This document shows, in pieces, positions 16,501 through 23,304 of a DNA stretch of 23,525 nucleotides. Where the stretch lies: positions 1-23,525 of IMG/VR virus record IMGVR_UViG_3300025138_000367, one strand, 5' to 3'. A program made the translations under genes and the position numbers. The stretch is from a virus. Position 1 is the stretch's first letter. Every line of letters starts with the position of its first letter. The notes beneath the pieces were generated by a model. It did not search any database. It worked only from the letters and a program-made list of their open reading frames with translations, and had not been told where the DNA came from.

Positions 16501-18365
16501 ATCCATTACATGGTGTTCTTTTTTCGCTAGGCTCTGCTGCCGCGGGTTCGGGATCAATACGTGATTACGTTAGGTATAGAAGAATACAAGGCGGTTGGCC
16601 GGATACTAATAACAATGGTATTCCAGATAACAATGATTACCCTAGCACCAATTGGCTTTACGGTGGTATTGTAAGAATTAAAAATTTAATAGTAACTGAA
16701 GTAAAAGAGGACTCGAAGCTAATTGGTAGTTATGACGATAACAAAGAAGAGTATAACATTACAATACATAGCGATCAACCCGCAACAGTTTCTTTTAAAG
16801 AAAACACAAAAGGATGGGTAAGCTTCAAATCATTTATACCAGAACACGCTGTTAGTTGTGCTAATAATTATTACACGATAAATAACGGTAAGCTTTGGCA
16901 ACACCACAATCCAGGTGTAAATAGAAACACTTTTTACAATGTGTTTAGTGATTCTAGTTTTGATGTTTTGTTAAACGATATGCCAAGCAGTGTAAAATCT
17001 TATCATGCTTTAGATTACGAAGGAAGTCAATCTAGAGTTGAGGGTATTAAAACTCTTAGTGTAACCGGTGTACAGGCTAATGGTGGATTTGCTTTTGATG
17101 GTAAATATGCGTTTTTTGAAGTTTCAGACATGAATGCTTTGATGGGTGAAAACATAAGCTGGAGTAATAAAAACCACAATATAAAGCAGTATAGAAATAA
17201 CACACTTATATTTGAAGGTTTAATTATTGGTTGGGCAAACACAAGTTCAAACTCTTTAACTTCACCGTCAGGTGGACCAACTAAAGGGCACTTTAGAAAA
17301 GTTTCAGGTAGCAATCCTGGTGACTTTAAAGTTGGTGACATTATAACCACTCAAGCGCAAGAGGATTCTGTTAATCATTTTAACTCTAAACCTTTAGATG
17401 GCTGGCATGTAACTAGTATCGAAACAGACAAAGAAAAAGGTAGTTTACTTGAGTTTATAGAAAAAGAAGGCAAATGGTTTAACTATATAAAAGGCGTTGA
17501 AAAAGAAATAAATAGTGATTTTGACTTTGGGGCGTTAGAAGTACAGGGTTTAGGTGTTATAAAAAGTTCAGTTGAAATAACAGAAAACAATGTTGTTGTT
17601 GGAGTTGAGCTAGATATAAGTGGAGGTGTAAACTCATCTCTTCAGGTTGGCGATATTATTTACCACGAACAAATGAGCCAAAATCTAGAAGACAATATAT
17701 TAGATGTAAATCTATTTACTAGCGGCTATAATCAATCTTATTACAATTCCATAGGTAATACAAATATGGGTAGTGATTTAGGTTTTGTAATTAATACGCC
17801 AACAACAGTTACTTGGAACGGGTTAAACGATGTTAACGTTCCTTCTGGGGTTAATTACCTTAATAACGTAACTCTACCACTAGAGGTTGGCGCAACTTAC
17901 TTTGTTAAGCTAGTGTTAACCAACTATAACGGTACGGGTGATTTGGGCTTGACAACAAATGGAGGATTAAGTAGTAACATGAGGCTTGCGGGCGATGGAT
18001 CTGTTAGTGAGTTTTTTGTTTCTAATGGCAATAGACCAGATTTATTTGGTAGATCTACAAATTCAGGCGATATGAATATTACCATTCAAAAAGCTGTATC
18101 AGGTGGAATACTTGGTTTTACAAGATTAGAACCTAGCAATTTAACAAAAGCCGGCGTGGTTACATCTATAAACAGTAACACTATCTCAATAGATCTTAGC
18201 GGTATAATTCCACTAAACTCTACATATGGTATGTTTGTTAAAAATCAAGTTATAAATATGAGTGGTTTATCTGGTTATTATGCAACAGCAAAATTTAAAA
18301 ATAATTCTAAAACAAAAGCCGAGCTATTTTCAGTTTCATCTGAAGTAAGCGAAAGCAGTAAATAA
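10560..18365 (+). CDS. Giant tail muzzle/stabilisation protein with three beta-sandwich insertions
   Basis: This 2601-residue protein probably builds the tail nozzle that seals the DNA channel. The opening (FTGGKMNKDLDERLVPNGEY, then RDAMNIQVST and GTVQNILGNS) is the hallmark of the 'stabilisation/muzzle' family of crAss-like and marine Bacteroidota phages. Further family-like blocks are YKYQDGEYSPVGPFSEV (near 503), 'ETEPTEDVGLDIYYEASG' (near 1487), 'WFNCWSFGNGVESNR' (near 1643) and 'VGEYGISKNPESFASESYRV' through ISSHGMKDWF (about 1780-1830), the last with beta-propeller character. Three Gly/Ser/Asn-rich modules resembling carbohydrate-binding domains interrupt it at about 91-255, 1838-2048 and 2380-2515; the second holds D-T-N-N-N-G-I-P-D-N-N-D (2015-2026), a thrombospondin type 3-like calcium loop. 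No lyase or peptidase motif was recognised. The start lies 3 bases after the ring gene. Confidence 0.77.
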   Translation: MPEIKHQFTGGKMNKDLDERLVPNGEYRDAMNIQVSTSEGSDVGTVQNILGNSLVPGQNFIGNGALCVGSIADEKHDKLYYFVTENKELIQSGNFDFGTNKVVSGGVVTSASTAENWTLVYNTSAEEGWEWSGQKIKGTDVPSNYKINQYLTDTPSQSGGIPTGDFIKDVFYEVKFTVSGSNGDSITLTLSNEDGERFSISSGLMSDDGDYTFVRQLGSSPATTNSQFFNRLYIQATGGGGFTGNIDNISIKRVGDYIIEYDSKTNSVTPVIVDTNNSVLKFSSKMMITGINIIDDILLWTDNVNEPKKISISRCKQGTLTNGLTKTSLIVKDQELRDLKEEDITLIKKSPSKAPIINKTLFPEGSTTEGRIGVYGQSPATNLNVPLFDVDSEEGDEFWVGIGYLVGNRPELLVGDTIRLYLGTSPAVVDDEYVARLLITEVYPVNTELSIGGSVIAYDYQMAIKVHVSTKIDHNTSVGNYYFKAEKNVEGIFKRKFPRFAYRYKYQDGEYSPVGPFSEVVFVPGDFKYHPTKAYNEGMVNTLKELELKNFVTEDIPLDVVQIDLLYKNEFSPNVYLIKTLDKDSEYWNANGGHGAYGITTENIYTQIPSNQLIRPWDNVPRKALAQEVTGNRLVYANYTQGYNMYDDTNADITPNLTANLYPRELSHGGGNKALKSLKSQRTYNVGIVYGDKYGRETPVFTNDTANQLVTKSFSATSNALGIKVNSDYPSWADYYKIFIKETANEYYNLAMGRIYDAQDGNVWISFPSIDRNKVNEDTYLILKKEVGYNQEDGGAVTAGDTNPDARYKIVAISNEAPEYIKTEYTILAETNKKIHGATLFGGVQAGGLFSIGSPANGPTPGKRSFTIDSRWWQEDGLDNWQLGLTDLETIWNDRGQDDIYVSFSNRNLDLTTNASASNPFKFAPTVMSRKYKVIDISSEPSAGPATSEYNGHAFYKVNLAEVIPQNEAWLTEYLGAGADGAYNKGGRLRPHFYKKEVLNKPEFDGRFFVKIIEDEIITKALRTEDVKVDSGWEVTASIDNLYYLKDGTGVGETGQNSSTTKEQWEDIFAGMGSSGKWFIDEASYAGLQPLDDGHPKNSVHQILSNSNNITLSDTTENRFFLKFDIGSPVQLYYPSGGANGDPFYPNPVIDTELLAKGSGMSEGGAALRGIHQGRYETVEMGNIDVDAYVDDSTTATSTQTGGKFLSLSYSSIGPDNVNDYDSGSLANANEAAIYPKKGKPFWDAFQEEKNWFVGSDGGTNSFTNDQDNIVSNLKRGSLFRLAGDSNVYKIKGVTKKRIYNYMGAMYWDGVKKITYGVAHYHSSQYGSDGFENYTDTGTPPSYAYPGTPADLNENGLGYFYTNSSGVNTWFGYNNNANPKNVYNLLNDQNIAVYGDNIGSYTAVHAQHANMTAATNCRVNYLINYEVLSFAENPQIDNDSDERDLASNSVITDTNPPTATNSCRFEFLKEFSTVKENRLPKFPAVFETEPTEDVGLDIYYEASGKVPVKLNYTNISNFLQIGSSVGGGSGAFVTDITYVDPNSYNNVTAWRIGLSTPVDRNFFGSVGTEVNFYNEDGGFVIGNLLGVINPLGVDSTYAYSDDGGIVVIPGFDFIDPDDPTNSPLVIEVDSIIVTFTTNKIGLGWFNCWSFGNGVESNRIGDTYNKPFITNGVKVSTTLLDKYEEEHRKYGLIYSGIYNSTSGVNSLNQFIAGEKITKDINPSYGSIQKLHSRSTADGDLIALCEDRVLKILANKDALFNADGNPQLIANNSVLGQTIPFVGEYGISKNPESFASESYRVYFTDRVRGAVIRLSKDGLTPISSHGMKDWFKDNLSLGTTNLLGENNLSSQDNWSIPSNGNSAVVNGEAILGYYNNDINDSRYGGVARLRMNNILEIGKTYRLQYEVIEHSGLKNQNTGDYSAMAVVNTFPGSGWISGAYSGSQGATNGGRVNATWTANRTDFELLHYQVNSPSGLYTPLTGDPLHGVLFSLGSAAAGSGSIRDYVRYRRIQGGWPDTNNNGIPDNNDYPSTNWLYGGIVRIKNLIVTEVKEDSKLIGSYDDNKEEYNITIHSDQPATVSFKENTKGWVSFKSFIPEHAVSCANNYYTINNGKLWQHHNPGVNRNTFYNVFSDSSFDVLLNDMPSSVKSYHALDYEGSQSRVEGIKTLSVTGVQANGGFAFDGKYAFFEVSDMNALMGENISWSNKNHNIKQYRNNTLIFEGLIIGWANTSSNSLTSPSGGPTKGHFRKVSGSNPGDFKVGDIITTQAQEDSVNHFNSKPLDGWHVTSIETDKEKGSLLEFIEKEGKWFNYIKGVEKEINSDFDFGALEVQGLGVIKSSVEITENNVVVGVELDISGGVNSSLQVGDIIYHEQMSQNLEDNILDVNLFTSGYNQSYYNSIGNTNMGSDLGFVINTPTTVTWNGLNDVNVPSGVNYLNNVTLPLEVGATYFVKLVLTNYNGTGDLGLTTNGGLSSNMRLAGDGSVSEFFVSNGNRPDLFGRSTNSGDMNITIQKAVSGGILGFTRLEPSNLTKAGVVTSINSNTISIDLSGIIPLNSTYGMFVKNQVINMSGLSGYYATAKFKNNSKTKAELFSVSSEVSESSK

Positions 18366-18372
18366 ATACAAT

Positions 18373-20163
18373 ATGGCAGATCAATACAAAGCTTACGAAA
18401 AAAGCCCTTTAACCGAAGCTGGCTCACCGGCAACTGCCTCTAGATCAACACAAGAAGTAGAGGCTTCTACATCAGCTTACTACGATCAGACCGGCATTAT
18501 TAGCGGTGCTAGCGTAGATGTTATAAACTTAAGTGATCTTAGTAAGCTTTTTATTAGCTCTTTTGACATGGATTTTTCTAATGCTATTAAGGCTGGTGAA
18601 GATAGAAGTTTTAGTATAAATGGTAGTCAAGGAGCTGAGTTTACATTGCAAGTTAAAAACAAAGCAGGTAATTTTTATAATTTTTTTTCTAAAACGTTTC
18701 AAGCTAACGCTAGTAGCTTAAGCGCAAAAATAGGCGTGTCTCAAGTTCATCGAGGATCAATAAGTTTTCCTTCTGTATCGGCTCTTGATTATTATGATAT
18801 ATTTTTATTTGCGGATAAAGAAACAAGGCACGCAAGTTATATTGAGGTTAGATCTTCTGATCAAAAAATAGATCAAAACTTAAGCTCTGGTTCTAACTCT
18901 ATATTAGTTACAAAAAAAATATGGCAGCCACTGACTGTAAATTTAGAGTTACTAGCTTACTCTGGTGTAGGTATTGGCACTTTAAACTCTAGTCACTCTA
19001 TTTCTGACGAAGCGTTAATAGTTTTAGATTCTAACAAAGCTGGAGATTTAGTTCCTTTTTCAATACAGTTTGGAGTTGCTGACACTAAAGCAATCAGAAT
19101 AATAAAGCAACCTGAAAGTAGTGATTTTTTTAGCTCTATAGTAACAGCAACAGATGGTCCAATTAAAATTGACGGAGAAAATATATATCCAGAAATATCT
19201 GTTGCAGCCGACTCTACCACAGACGCTGGTACTACTGTTAATGGCGCTAGCACTGGTACTACTGTAACAACACACGTGGTGTCAAGTACTATAGCAAAAG
19301 TTGGCGACAGAGTCTTAGGTAACGCGGCTTTAGCAGCGGCTACTGTAATTGTTACAGCTGTAAGCAGCGGTAGTGGAAAAACATTTACTATAAACCAATC
19401 AGTGGTTATAGAAGATGATTTAGCATTAAGCTTTAGTAATCAACAAAACTACAGGTGGGAAGTTTCTACTGGTATTAATTACTTTGACAGTGGTATGGAA
19501 ATACTTAGTGATGGTACCGCAGCACAATCTACTCAAGCAAAAATAGCTGACTACAAAGATACTACTACTGTTTTTCCAGGAACAAACGAAGAGGTTGTGC
19601 TTATTAACAATGAGGCTTTTGGCACTGATACTTTAGGTAGGGTTTCAAGTATTAGTTACGCTTTGGGAAATCCTGCTATAACACAATCTGGTGCTATTAC
19701 TTTTGACAAACAACTACCTTTAACAGCGCCTGACTCTGGTAATTTTACAATAAAAGCAAGTGGCTCTAAAGCTATTGAAAAAATGACTGGTTACAATCTT
19801 GCTTTTTACGATTTATCTGTTAGCTTGCAAAAAGTAACAACAACCGCAAGTGTAACAACAACCAATACTACTTCTGTTGTTGTAGCTTCCAGAAACGGTA
19901 TACTAGACAACGTAAGTACTGTTAGTGGTATAGGAATAAACCCTAATCTTGTAGCGCCAACAGTAAGTAGTGGGGCGGGGGCTGTTTCCGGTACAGGAAC
20001 TATAGTATTGTCCGCAGCTCAAACAGTTATACAGGGACAAACTCTTAGCTTTGATGGGGCAAGCACGATAGCCACGGTAACTGGTTATATAGAAGTTGTA
20101 AAAGCAGGAGCATTTAGCGCCGATGTAAAAATAGATTTAGCAAGCATCGTATCAGTTACTTAA
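18373..20163 (+). CDS. Beta-rich virion protein with two similar modules, probable tail protein
   Basis: The protein has 596 residues and is rich in Ser, Thr, Val, Ala and Gly, with very few Cys or Trp, as is common in phage fibre and decoration proteins. Residues 1-60 are polar. Residues about 60-275 resemble a beta-sandwich domain (SFSINGSQGAEFTLQVKNK and following, then ALDYYDIFLFADKETRHASY). Two related segments of about 65 residues occur near 289-353 and 492-561; each has strands around a central V-S-S-G-[SA]-G turn and ends in LSF. No coiled coil, collagen-like repeat or enzymatic motif is visible. It begins 7 bases after the muzzle gene and is the last gene before the 50-base gap, so it probably attaches to the tail. 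I do not recognise the family; tail or head-fibre attachment is inferred from composition and neighbours. Confidence 0.55.
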   Translation: MADQYKAYEKSPLTEAGSPATASRSTQEVEASTSAYYDQTGIISGASVDVINLSDLSKLFISSFDMDFSNAIKAGEDRSFSINGSQGAEFTLQVKNKAGNFYNFFSKTFQANASSLSAKIGVSQVHRGSISFPSVSALDYYDIFLFADKETRHASYIEVRSSDQKIDQNLSSGSNSILVTKKIWQPLTVNLELLAYSGVGIGTLNSSHSISDEALIVLDSNKAGDLVPFSIQFGVADTKAIRIIKQPESSDFFSSIVTATDGPIKIDGENIYPEISVAADSTTDAGTTVNGASTGTTVTTHVVSSTIAKVGDRVLGNAALAAATVIVTAVSSGSGKTFTINQSVVIEDDLALSFSNQQNYRWEVSTGINYFDSGMEILSDGTAAQSTQAKIADYKDTTTVFPGTNEEVVLINNEAFGTDTLGRVSSISYALGNPAITQSGAITFDKQLPLTAPDSGNFTIKASGSKAIEKMTGYNLAFYDLSVSLQKVTTTASVTTTNTTSVVVASRNGILDNVSTVSGIGINPNLVAPTVSSGAGAVSGTGTIVLSAAQTVIQGQTLSFDGASTIATVTGYIEVVKAGAFSADVKIDLASIVSVT

Positions 20164-20213
20164 AGGTAAAAAAAAGCATAAAAGTGTGACTATTATTATA
20201 TAAATCAAATTAA
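20164..20213 (+). promoter_or_regulatory. 50-base A/T-rich gap before the internal-protein genes
   Basis: This gap separates the tail genes from the internal-protein genes. It contains an A-run, the string gtgtgac, and TATTATTATATAAAT, which shares the TATTATATT-type core of the leaders at 4455 and 7251. No stem-loop terminator and no clear Bacteroidota promoter (TTG plus TAnnTTTG) were found by eye. It may hold a phage-specific promoter, but the evidence is only composition and position. Confidence 0.3.
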
Positions 20214-20654
20214 ATGGATAATAATATAAACTTTAGATCTTTTAAAAAAGGAGATTATAAAACTTGTGTTGAGTGGTGGAAGTGGTGGTGGAAGCGTACT
20301 GGTTTAAACCCTGTTCAAAGAGCTTTTTTACCAAAAGATGAAAGATGTTTTGTTATAGAGAAAAATGGCATACCAGTGGCTTGTTACTTTTTGTTTATAA
20401 TGGAGCCACATATAGTAGGTTGGACAACTTATTTGGTTACAAATCCAAATTACAAAAAAAAAGATAGAAAAGAAATAATAAGACTTTTAGTGAAAAAAGT
20501 AGAAAAAGAAGCGGAAAAAATTGGTGTAATGCAGTTGTTTACAATATGCATGAATGAACACATGACAAATATACATAAAGATTTAGATTGGATATTAATG
20601 CCAGTTCAAAACGAAGGTTTTAAATATCTAACAAATAACTTTATAAAAAACTAA
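20214..20654 (+). CDS. GNAT-fold protein in the internal virion protein cluster
   Basis: The 146-residue protein resembles the small GNAT-like proteins found beside internal virion genes of T7-like and marine podoviruses. It has a Trp-rich N-terminal helix (WWKWWWKR, 21-28), FLP (38-40), a central beta region with 'GIPVACYFLFI' (52-62), then 'VTNPNYKKKDRKEIIRLLVK' (75-94), which occupies the place of GNAT motif A. The usual [QR]-x-x-G-x-[GA] acetyl-CoA loop is absent and replaced by KKKDRKE, so catalysis is doubtful and a structural role is possible. It lies directly before the Gln/Ala-rich gene, as T7 gene 13 precedes gene 14. It is preceded by the 50-base gap and followed by a 6-base spacer. 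The GNAT-like fold is moderately sure; enzymatic activity is not. Confidence 0.7.
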   Translation: MDNNINFRSFKKGDYKTCVEWWKWWWKRTGLNPVQRAFLPKDERCFVIEKNGIPVACYFLFIMEPHIVGWTTYLVTNPNYKKKDRKEIIRLLVKKVEKEAEKIGVMQLFTICMNEHMTNIHKDLDWILMPVQNEGFKYLTNNFIKN

Positions 20655-20660
20655 AACATA

Positions 20661-21374
20661 ATGGGAAATTTTACCGGAAAACAATCTAAAAGAAGACAAA
20701 CGGCTACGATGAACGAGATGCAACAAATGATTCAAAGTCAAGTTGATGAGTCTAGAGTTGAAAAAGCAGCTGCTCAAGCTAGGGCGGACAAAACTAGAAA
20801 GCAGTATGAGGATTTTGAATTTTCAAATCCTTTTGAAAATATGGAAAACCGTTTTGAAGATATGACGGTTGATATGCGTGCTGCTGAATTCCAAACACAA
20901 CAAGGGCAGCAGCAAAGAGCTAATATAATGCAAGGCTTACGAGGCGCGGCTGGATCAAGCGGCGTTGCTGGTTTAGCTCAATCTTTAGCAAATCAAGGCC
21001 AACTACAAGCACAGCAAATAGCAGCCGGCATCGGCCAGCAAGAACAACAAAATCAAAAGCTTGTTATGCAAGAAGGTTCTAGAATAGATCAAATGGAAAG
21101 AGAAGGTCAAGCCGCTGTTCAAGCGGCTCAAGCCGGTCAGCAATCAACTCTTTTAGGTATGGATTATGGAGCTTTGGCTGGTGCAAATCAAGCTTTTCAA
21201 GGTTCTTTAGCAAATCAAATGTCTGGCATGGGGATGAAAGCAGATATGTATGGAGCACAAGCTCAAAACAACATGTTTAGTACATTGGTGGGTGCTGGCG
21301 CACAGGTGGCTAGTGGATATCTAGGAGGACAAGCGTTTGCTGATAAAATGAAATTACCAAAGAGTTCTGACTAA
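20661..21374 (+). CDS. Gln/Ala-rich probable internal (ejection) protein, T7 gp14-like in position
   Basis: The protein has 237 residues and is very rich in Gln, Ala, Gly and Met. Residues 1-75 are charged and helical, 'FENMENRFEDMTVDMRAAEF' (about 57-76) begins the recognisable part, and residues 77-200 are a long low-complexity helical stretch with almost no aromatic residue or proline. Residues about 210-230 (STLVGAGAQVASGYLGG) are a small-residue, weakly hydrophobic segment that could insert into a membrane. Proteins of this composition beside tail genes of podoviruses are internal core proteins released into the host at infection; T7 gp14, which forms the outer-membrane channel, is the closest positional match. 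I recall similar unannotated proteins in marine phage contigs, but recognise no named domain. The ejection role rests on composition and order. Confidence 0.6.
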   Translation: MGNFTGKQSKRRQTATMNEMQQMIQSQVDESRVEKAAAQARADKTRKQYEDFEFSNPFENMENRFEDMTVDMRAAEFQTQQGQQQRANIMQGLRGAAGSSGVAGLAQSLANQGQLQAQQIAAGIGQQEQQNQKLVMQEGSRIDQMEREGQAAVQAAQAGQQSTLLGMDYGALAGANQAFQGSLANQMSGMGMKADMYGAQAQNNMFSTLVGAGAQVASGYLGGQAFADKMKLPKSSD

Positions 21375-21400
21375 ATGATAATAAACGAAAAATATAACCT

Positions 21401-23299
21401 ATGGCAATAAATTTAAACCCAGGAGCAGATGCAACTTTAGTAAATGCAGCTTATAGAGCAGCGTCAGGCACAGCTCCTAAAGATTACAGTAGAACTCTTG
21501 AGCGTGCGGCAGATAGTTACGAAAAAACTATGCAAGCACAATCTCAAACGCTTGGTTCGATAGCAGCGCTAGGAGCAGCTATTGGTGGCGAGATGGTGGC
21601 TAATGCTAACGAGCTGTCTGCAATGGCTGCTGAAGGAGCTGGTTTAGATGCTGAAGGTGCAAAAGTTTTAATAGAAGAGTTATATGCAAATAAAGATGCT
21701 CAAAAAGAATTGCGTGGTATTAATTTTTTGCAATCAAGAGAAACCAGGCAAAAAAGACAAGCGCTAAAGCTAGAGCAAAGAGAACTTTTTGCCAATATTA
21801 AAACCGCAACAGAAAGCATTAGGCTTGGTTCAGAGGCTGTTGCAGCGGGTACGTTTAAGGTTTTACGAGGAAACGAAACAGAGGCTGAGATGGTAAACGC
21901 TATTATCAAAAGCAATTTAAAAGATAAAGCTACAGGTAACAAAAACATAGCTAGGCTTGGTAGAGATGAAAAAACTGGGGAGCTAATGTATACCATGTAC
22001 AACACCGAGTCAGATCCTAATGGAGTTTCTTATGATCCACCACGAACAATGACTATCAGACAGTTTAATAAAGCAATAACTACCAATGTAGACGACAAGG
22101 GAGTTATGAAAGGAAAACTTAATACCGTGAACGGTGCATCGGCAAAGGCAGGTAACGCAAGTTTAAACGGTGTTTACGATCCAGAAATGAAGCAAATGCA
22201 TTTAAACCAGTTAGATGATATAGTAAAAACTGATACTGATTTGCAAAGAGCTTTTGGTGAAAAGTTTGGTTACTCAAATAGTTCTTTTATTGAAGACATA
22301 CAAAGACCTAGCAATTTATCGACGTGGGTATACAATGATTTATTATCGGTTACTGGAGCTAAAGACGAACTTGCTTTAGGTGGTTTAACCGAAGGTATTG
22401 AAGACACAGACAATAGTGGCGGTATAAGCCAAGCTGAGCTTCAGAACGATACAAACTATGGTATTTTAGCAGAAAACATATTGGGCCTTAAAGATACAGA
22501 AGTTAGCAAAGCACTTTTTAAAGAATATACAATTGATAAGTTTGAAGCAGCGCATAAGTATGGGTATAGCAAAAAACCACCTGTTGCTGGTAAAACAGAT
22601 GGAACTAGCGATGACAAAGACATTAAGTATGGTGGGTTTGGCCAGTTTAGGGTTAAGACAGGTGGTGGTGGTAATAAACCAGTCTCTATAACCTCAGCAA
22701 CAGCATTACAGAGAAGAAATTACTTAAATGATTTTGGTCAAATTGACGGTGAGCACGGTCAATACATTTGGAATAAAGATTTAGGAGACAACGGTATGTA
22801 TGTGCGTGATGATGGCAAAAATATGAGTATGTTTGAAGTTGCTAGAGATGAGGGTTTAATTAAACCTGGTGAGGGCAAAGGTGATTTTAACCCTACAAGA
22901 AATGCCGCAGCAAATGAAGAAAATAAAAACCTAAATAAAGGCCTAGCATCTCCTTCTATGTTGCAAAGCGCGGGAAGTATGGGCTCACAAGATAATGCTG
23001 CTGCTAACAAGTTAAACAATACATTTAAATTTACATCAGCAAAGGATTCAGATTACTTTTTCGTACCGTATTCAGATGCGTATGGAGAGATCGTAGATGC
23101 GGATAACGTTTTTTCAAATGATATTATGTTGATCGACGGAAGTACAGGTAAACCAATTCGAGACGGTAAAAAAGTACGTAGGTTTGGCACTGGCAAAGAC
23201 TATAGCGCAAACGACTTAAAGTGGATAAATGATTTTTTAGGTGAGTACGCAAGCAAGCAACAGCAAGCAGACGATACAACAACTTATACTCAAAATTAA
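21401..23299 (+). CDS. Probable internal/ejection or cargo protein with an EF-hand loop
   Basis: The 632-residue protein has no recognised enzyme domain. Residues about 20-160 are helical and Ala/Glu rich, with a small-residue hydrophobic segment (LGSIAALGAAIGGEMVA, about 51-67). Residues about 165-330 are mixed. D335-T-D-N-S-G-G-I-S-Q-A-E346 is a complete 12-residue EF-hand calcium loop, with acidic or polar ligands at positions 1, 3, 5, 9 and 12. The C-terminal 200 residues are polar with a YFFVPYSDAYGE-type segment. The position after the Gln/Ala-rich gene, and the size, correspond to T7 gp15, a periplasmic tunnel component. In crAss-like phages this part of the genome encodes capsid cargo proteins, which is an equal alternative. 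The start is 26 bases after the previous stop, preceded by aaaaatataacct, without a Shine-Dalgarno. Confidence 0.58.
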   Translation: MAINLNPGADATLVNAAYRAASGTAPKDYSRTLERAADSYEKTMQAQSQTLGSIAALGAAIGGEMVANANELSAMAAEGAGLDAEGAKVLIEELYANKDAQKELRGINFLQSRETRQKRQALKLEQRELFANIKTATESIRLGSEAVAAGTFKVLRGNETEAEMVNAIIKSNLKDKATGNKNIARLGRDEKTGELMYTMYNTESDPNGVSYDPPRTMTIRQFNKAITTNVDDKGVMKGKLNTVNGASAKAGNASLNGVYDPEMKQMHLNQLDDIVKTDTDLQRAFGEKFGYSNSSFIEDIQRPSNLSTWVYNDLLSVTGAKDELALGGLTEGIEDTDNSGGISQAELQNDTNYGILAENILGLKDTEVSKALFKEYTIDKFEAAHKYGYSKKPPVAGKTDGTSDDKDIKYGGFGQFRVKTGGGGNKPVSITSATALQRRNYLNDFGQIDGEHGQYIWNKDLGDNGMYVRDDGKNMSMFEVARDEGLIKPGEGKGDFNPTRNAAANEENKNLNKGLASPSMLQSAGSMGSQDNAAANKLNNTFKFTSAKDSDYFFVPYSDAYGEIVDADNVFSNDIMLIDGSTGKPIRDGKKVRRFGTGKDYSANDLKWINDFLGEYASKQQQADDTTTYTQN

Positions 23300-23304
23300 T
23301 AAAT

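Noticed and set aside
10560-18365. Depolymerase or lyase activity in the giant muzzle protein
   Set aside because: Carbohydrate-binding-like modules were seen, but no catalytic motif of a lyase, hydrolase or peptidase was recognised, so only binding is suggested.
21375-21410. 11-codon frame overlapping the start of the next gene, as a leader peptide
   Set aside because: It starts at an ATG just after a stop in A/T-rich sequence and ends inside the next gene; nothing in its content suggests attenuation control.
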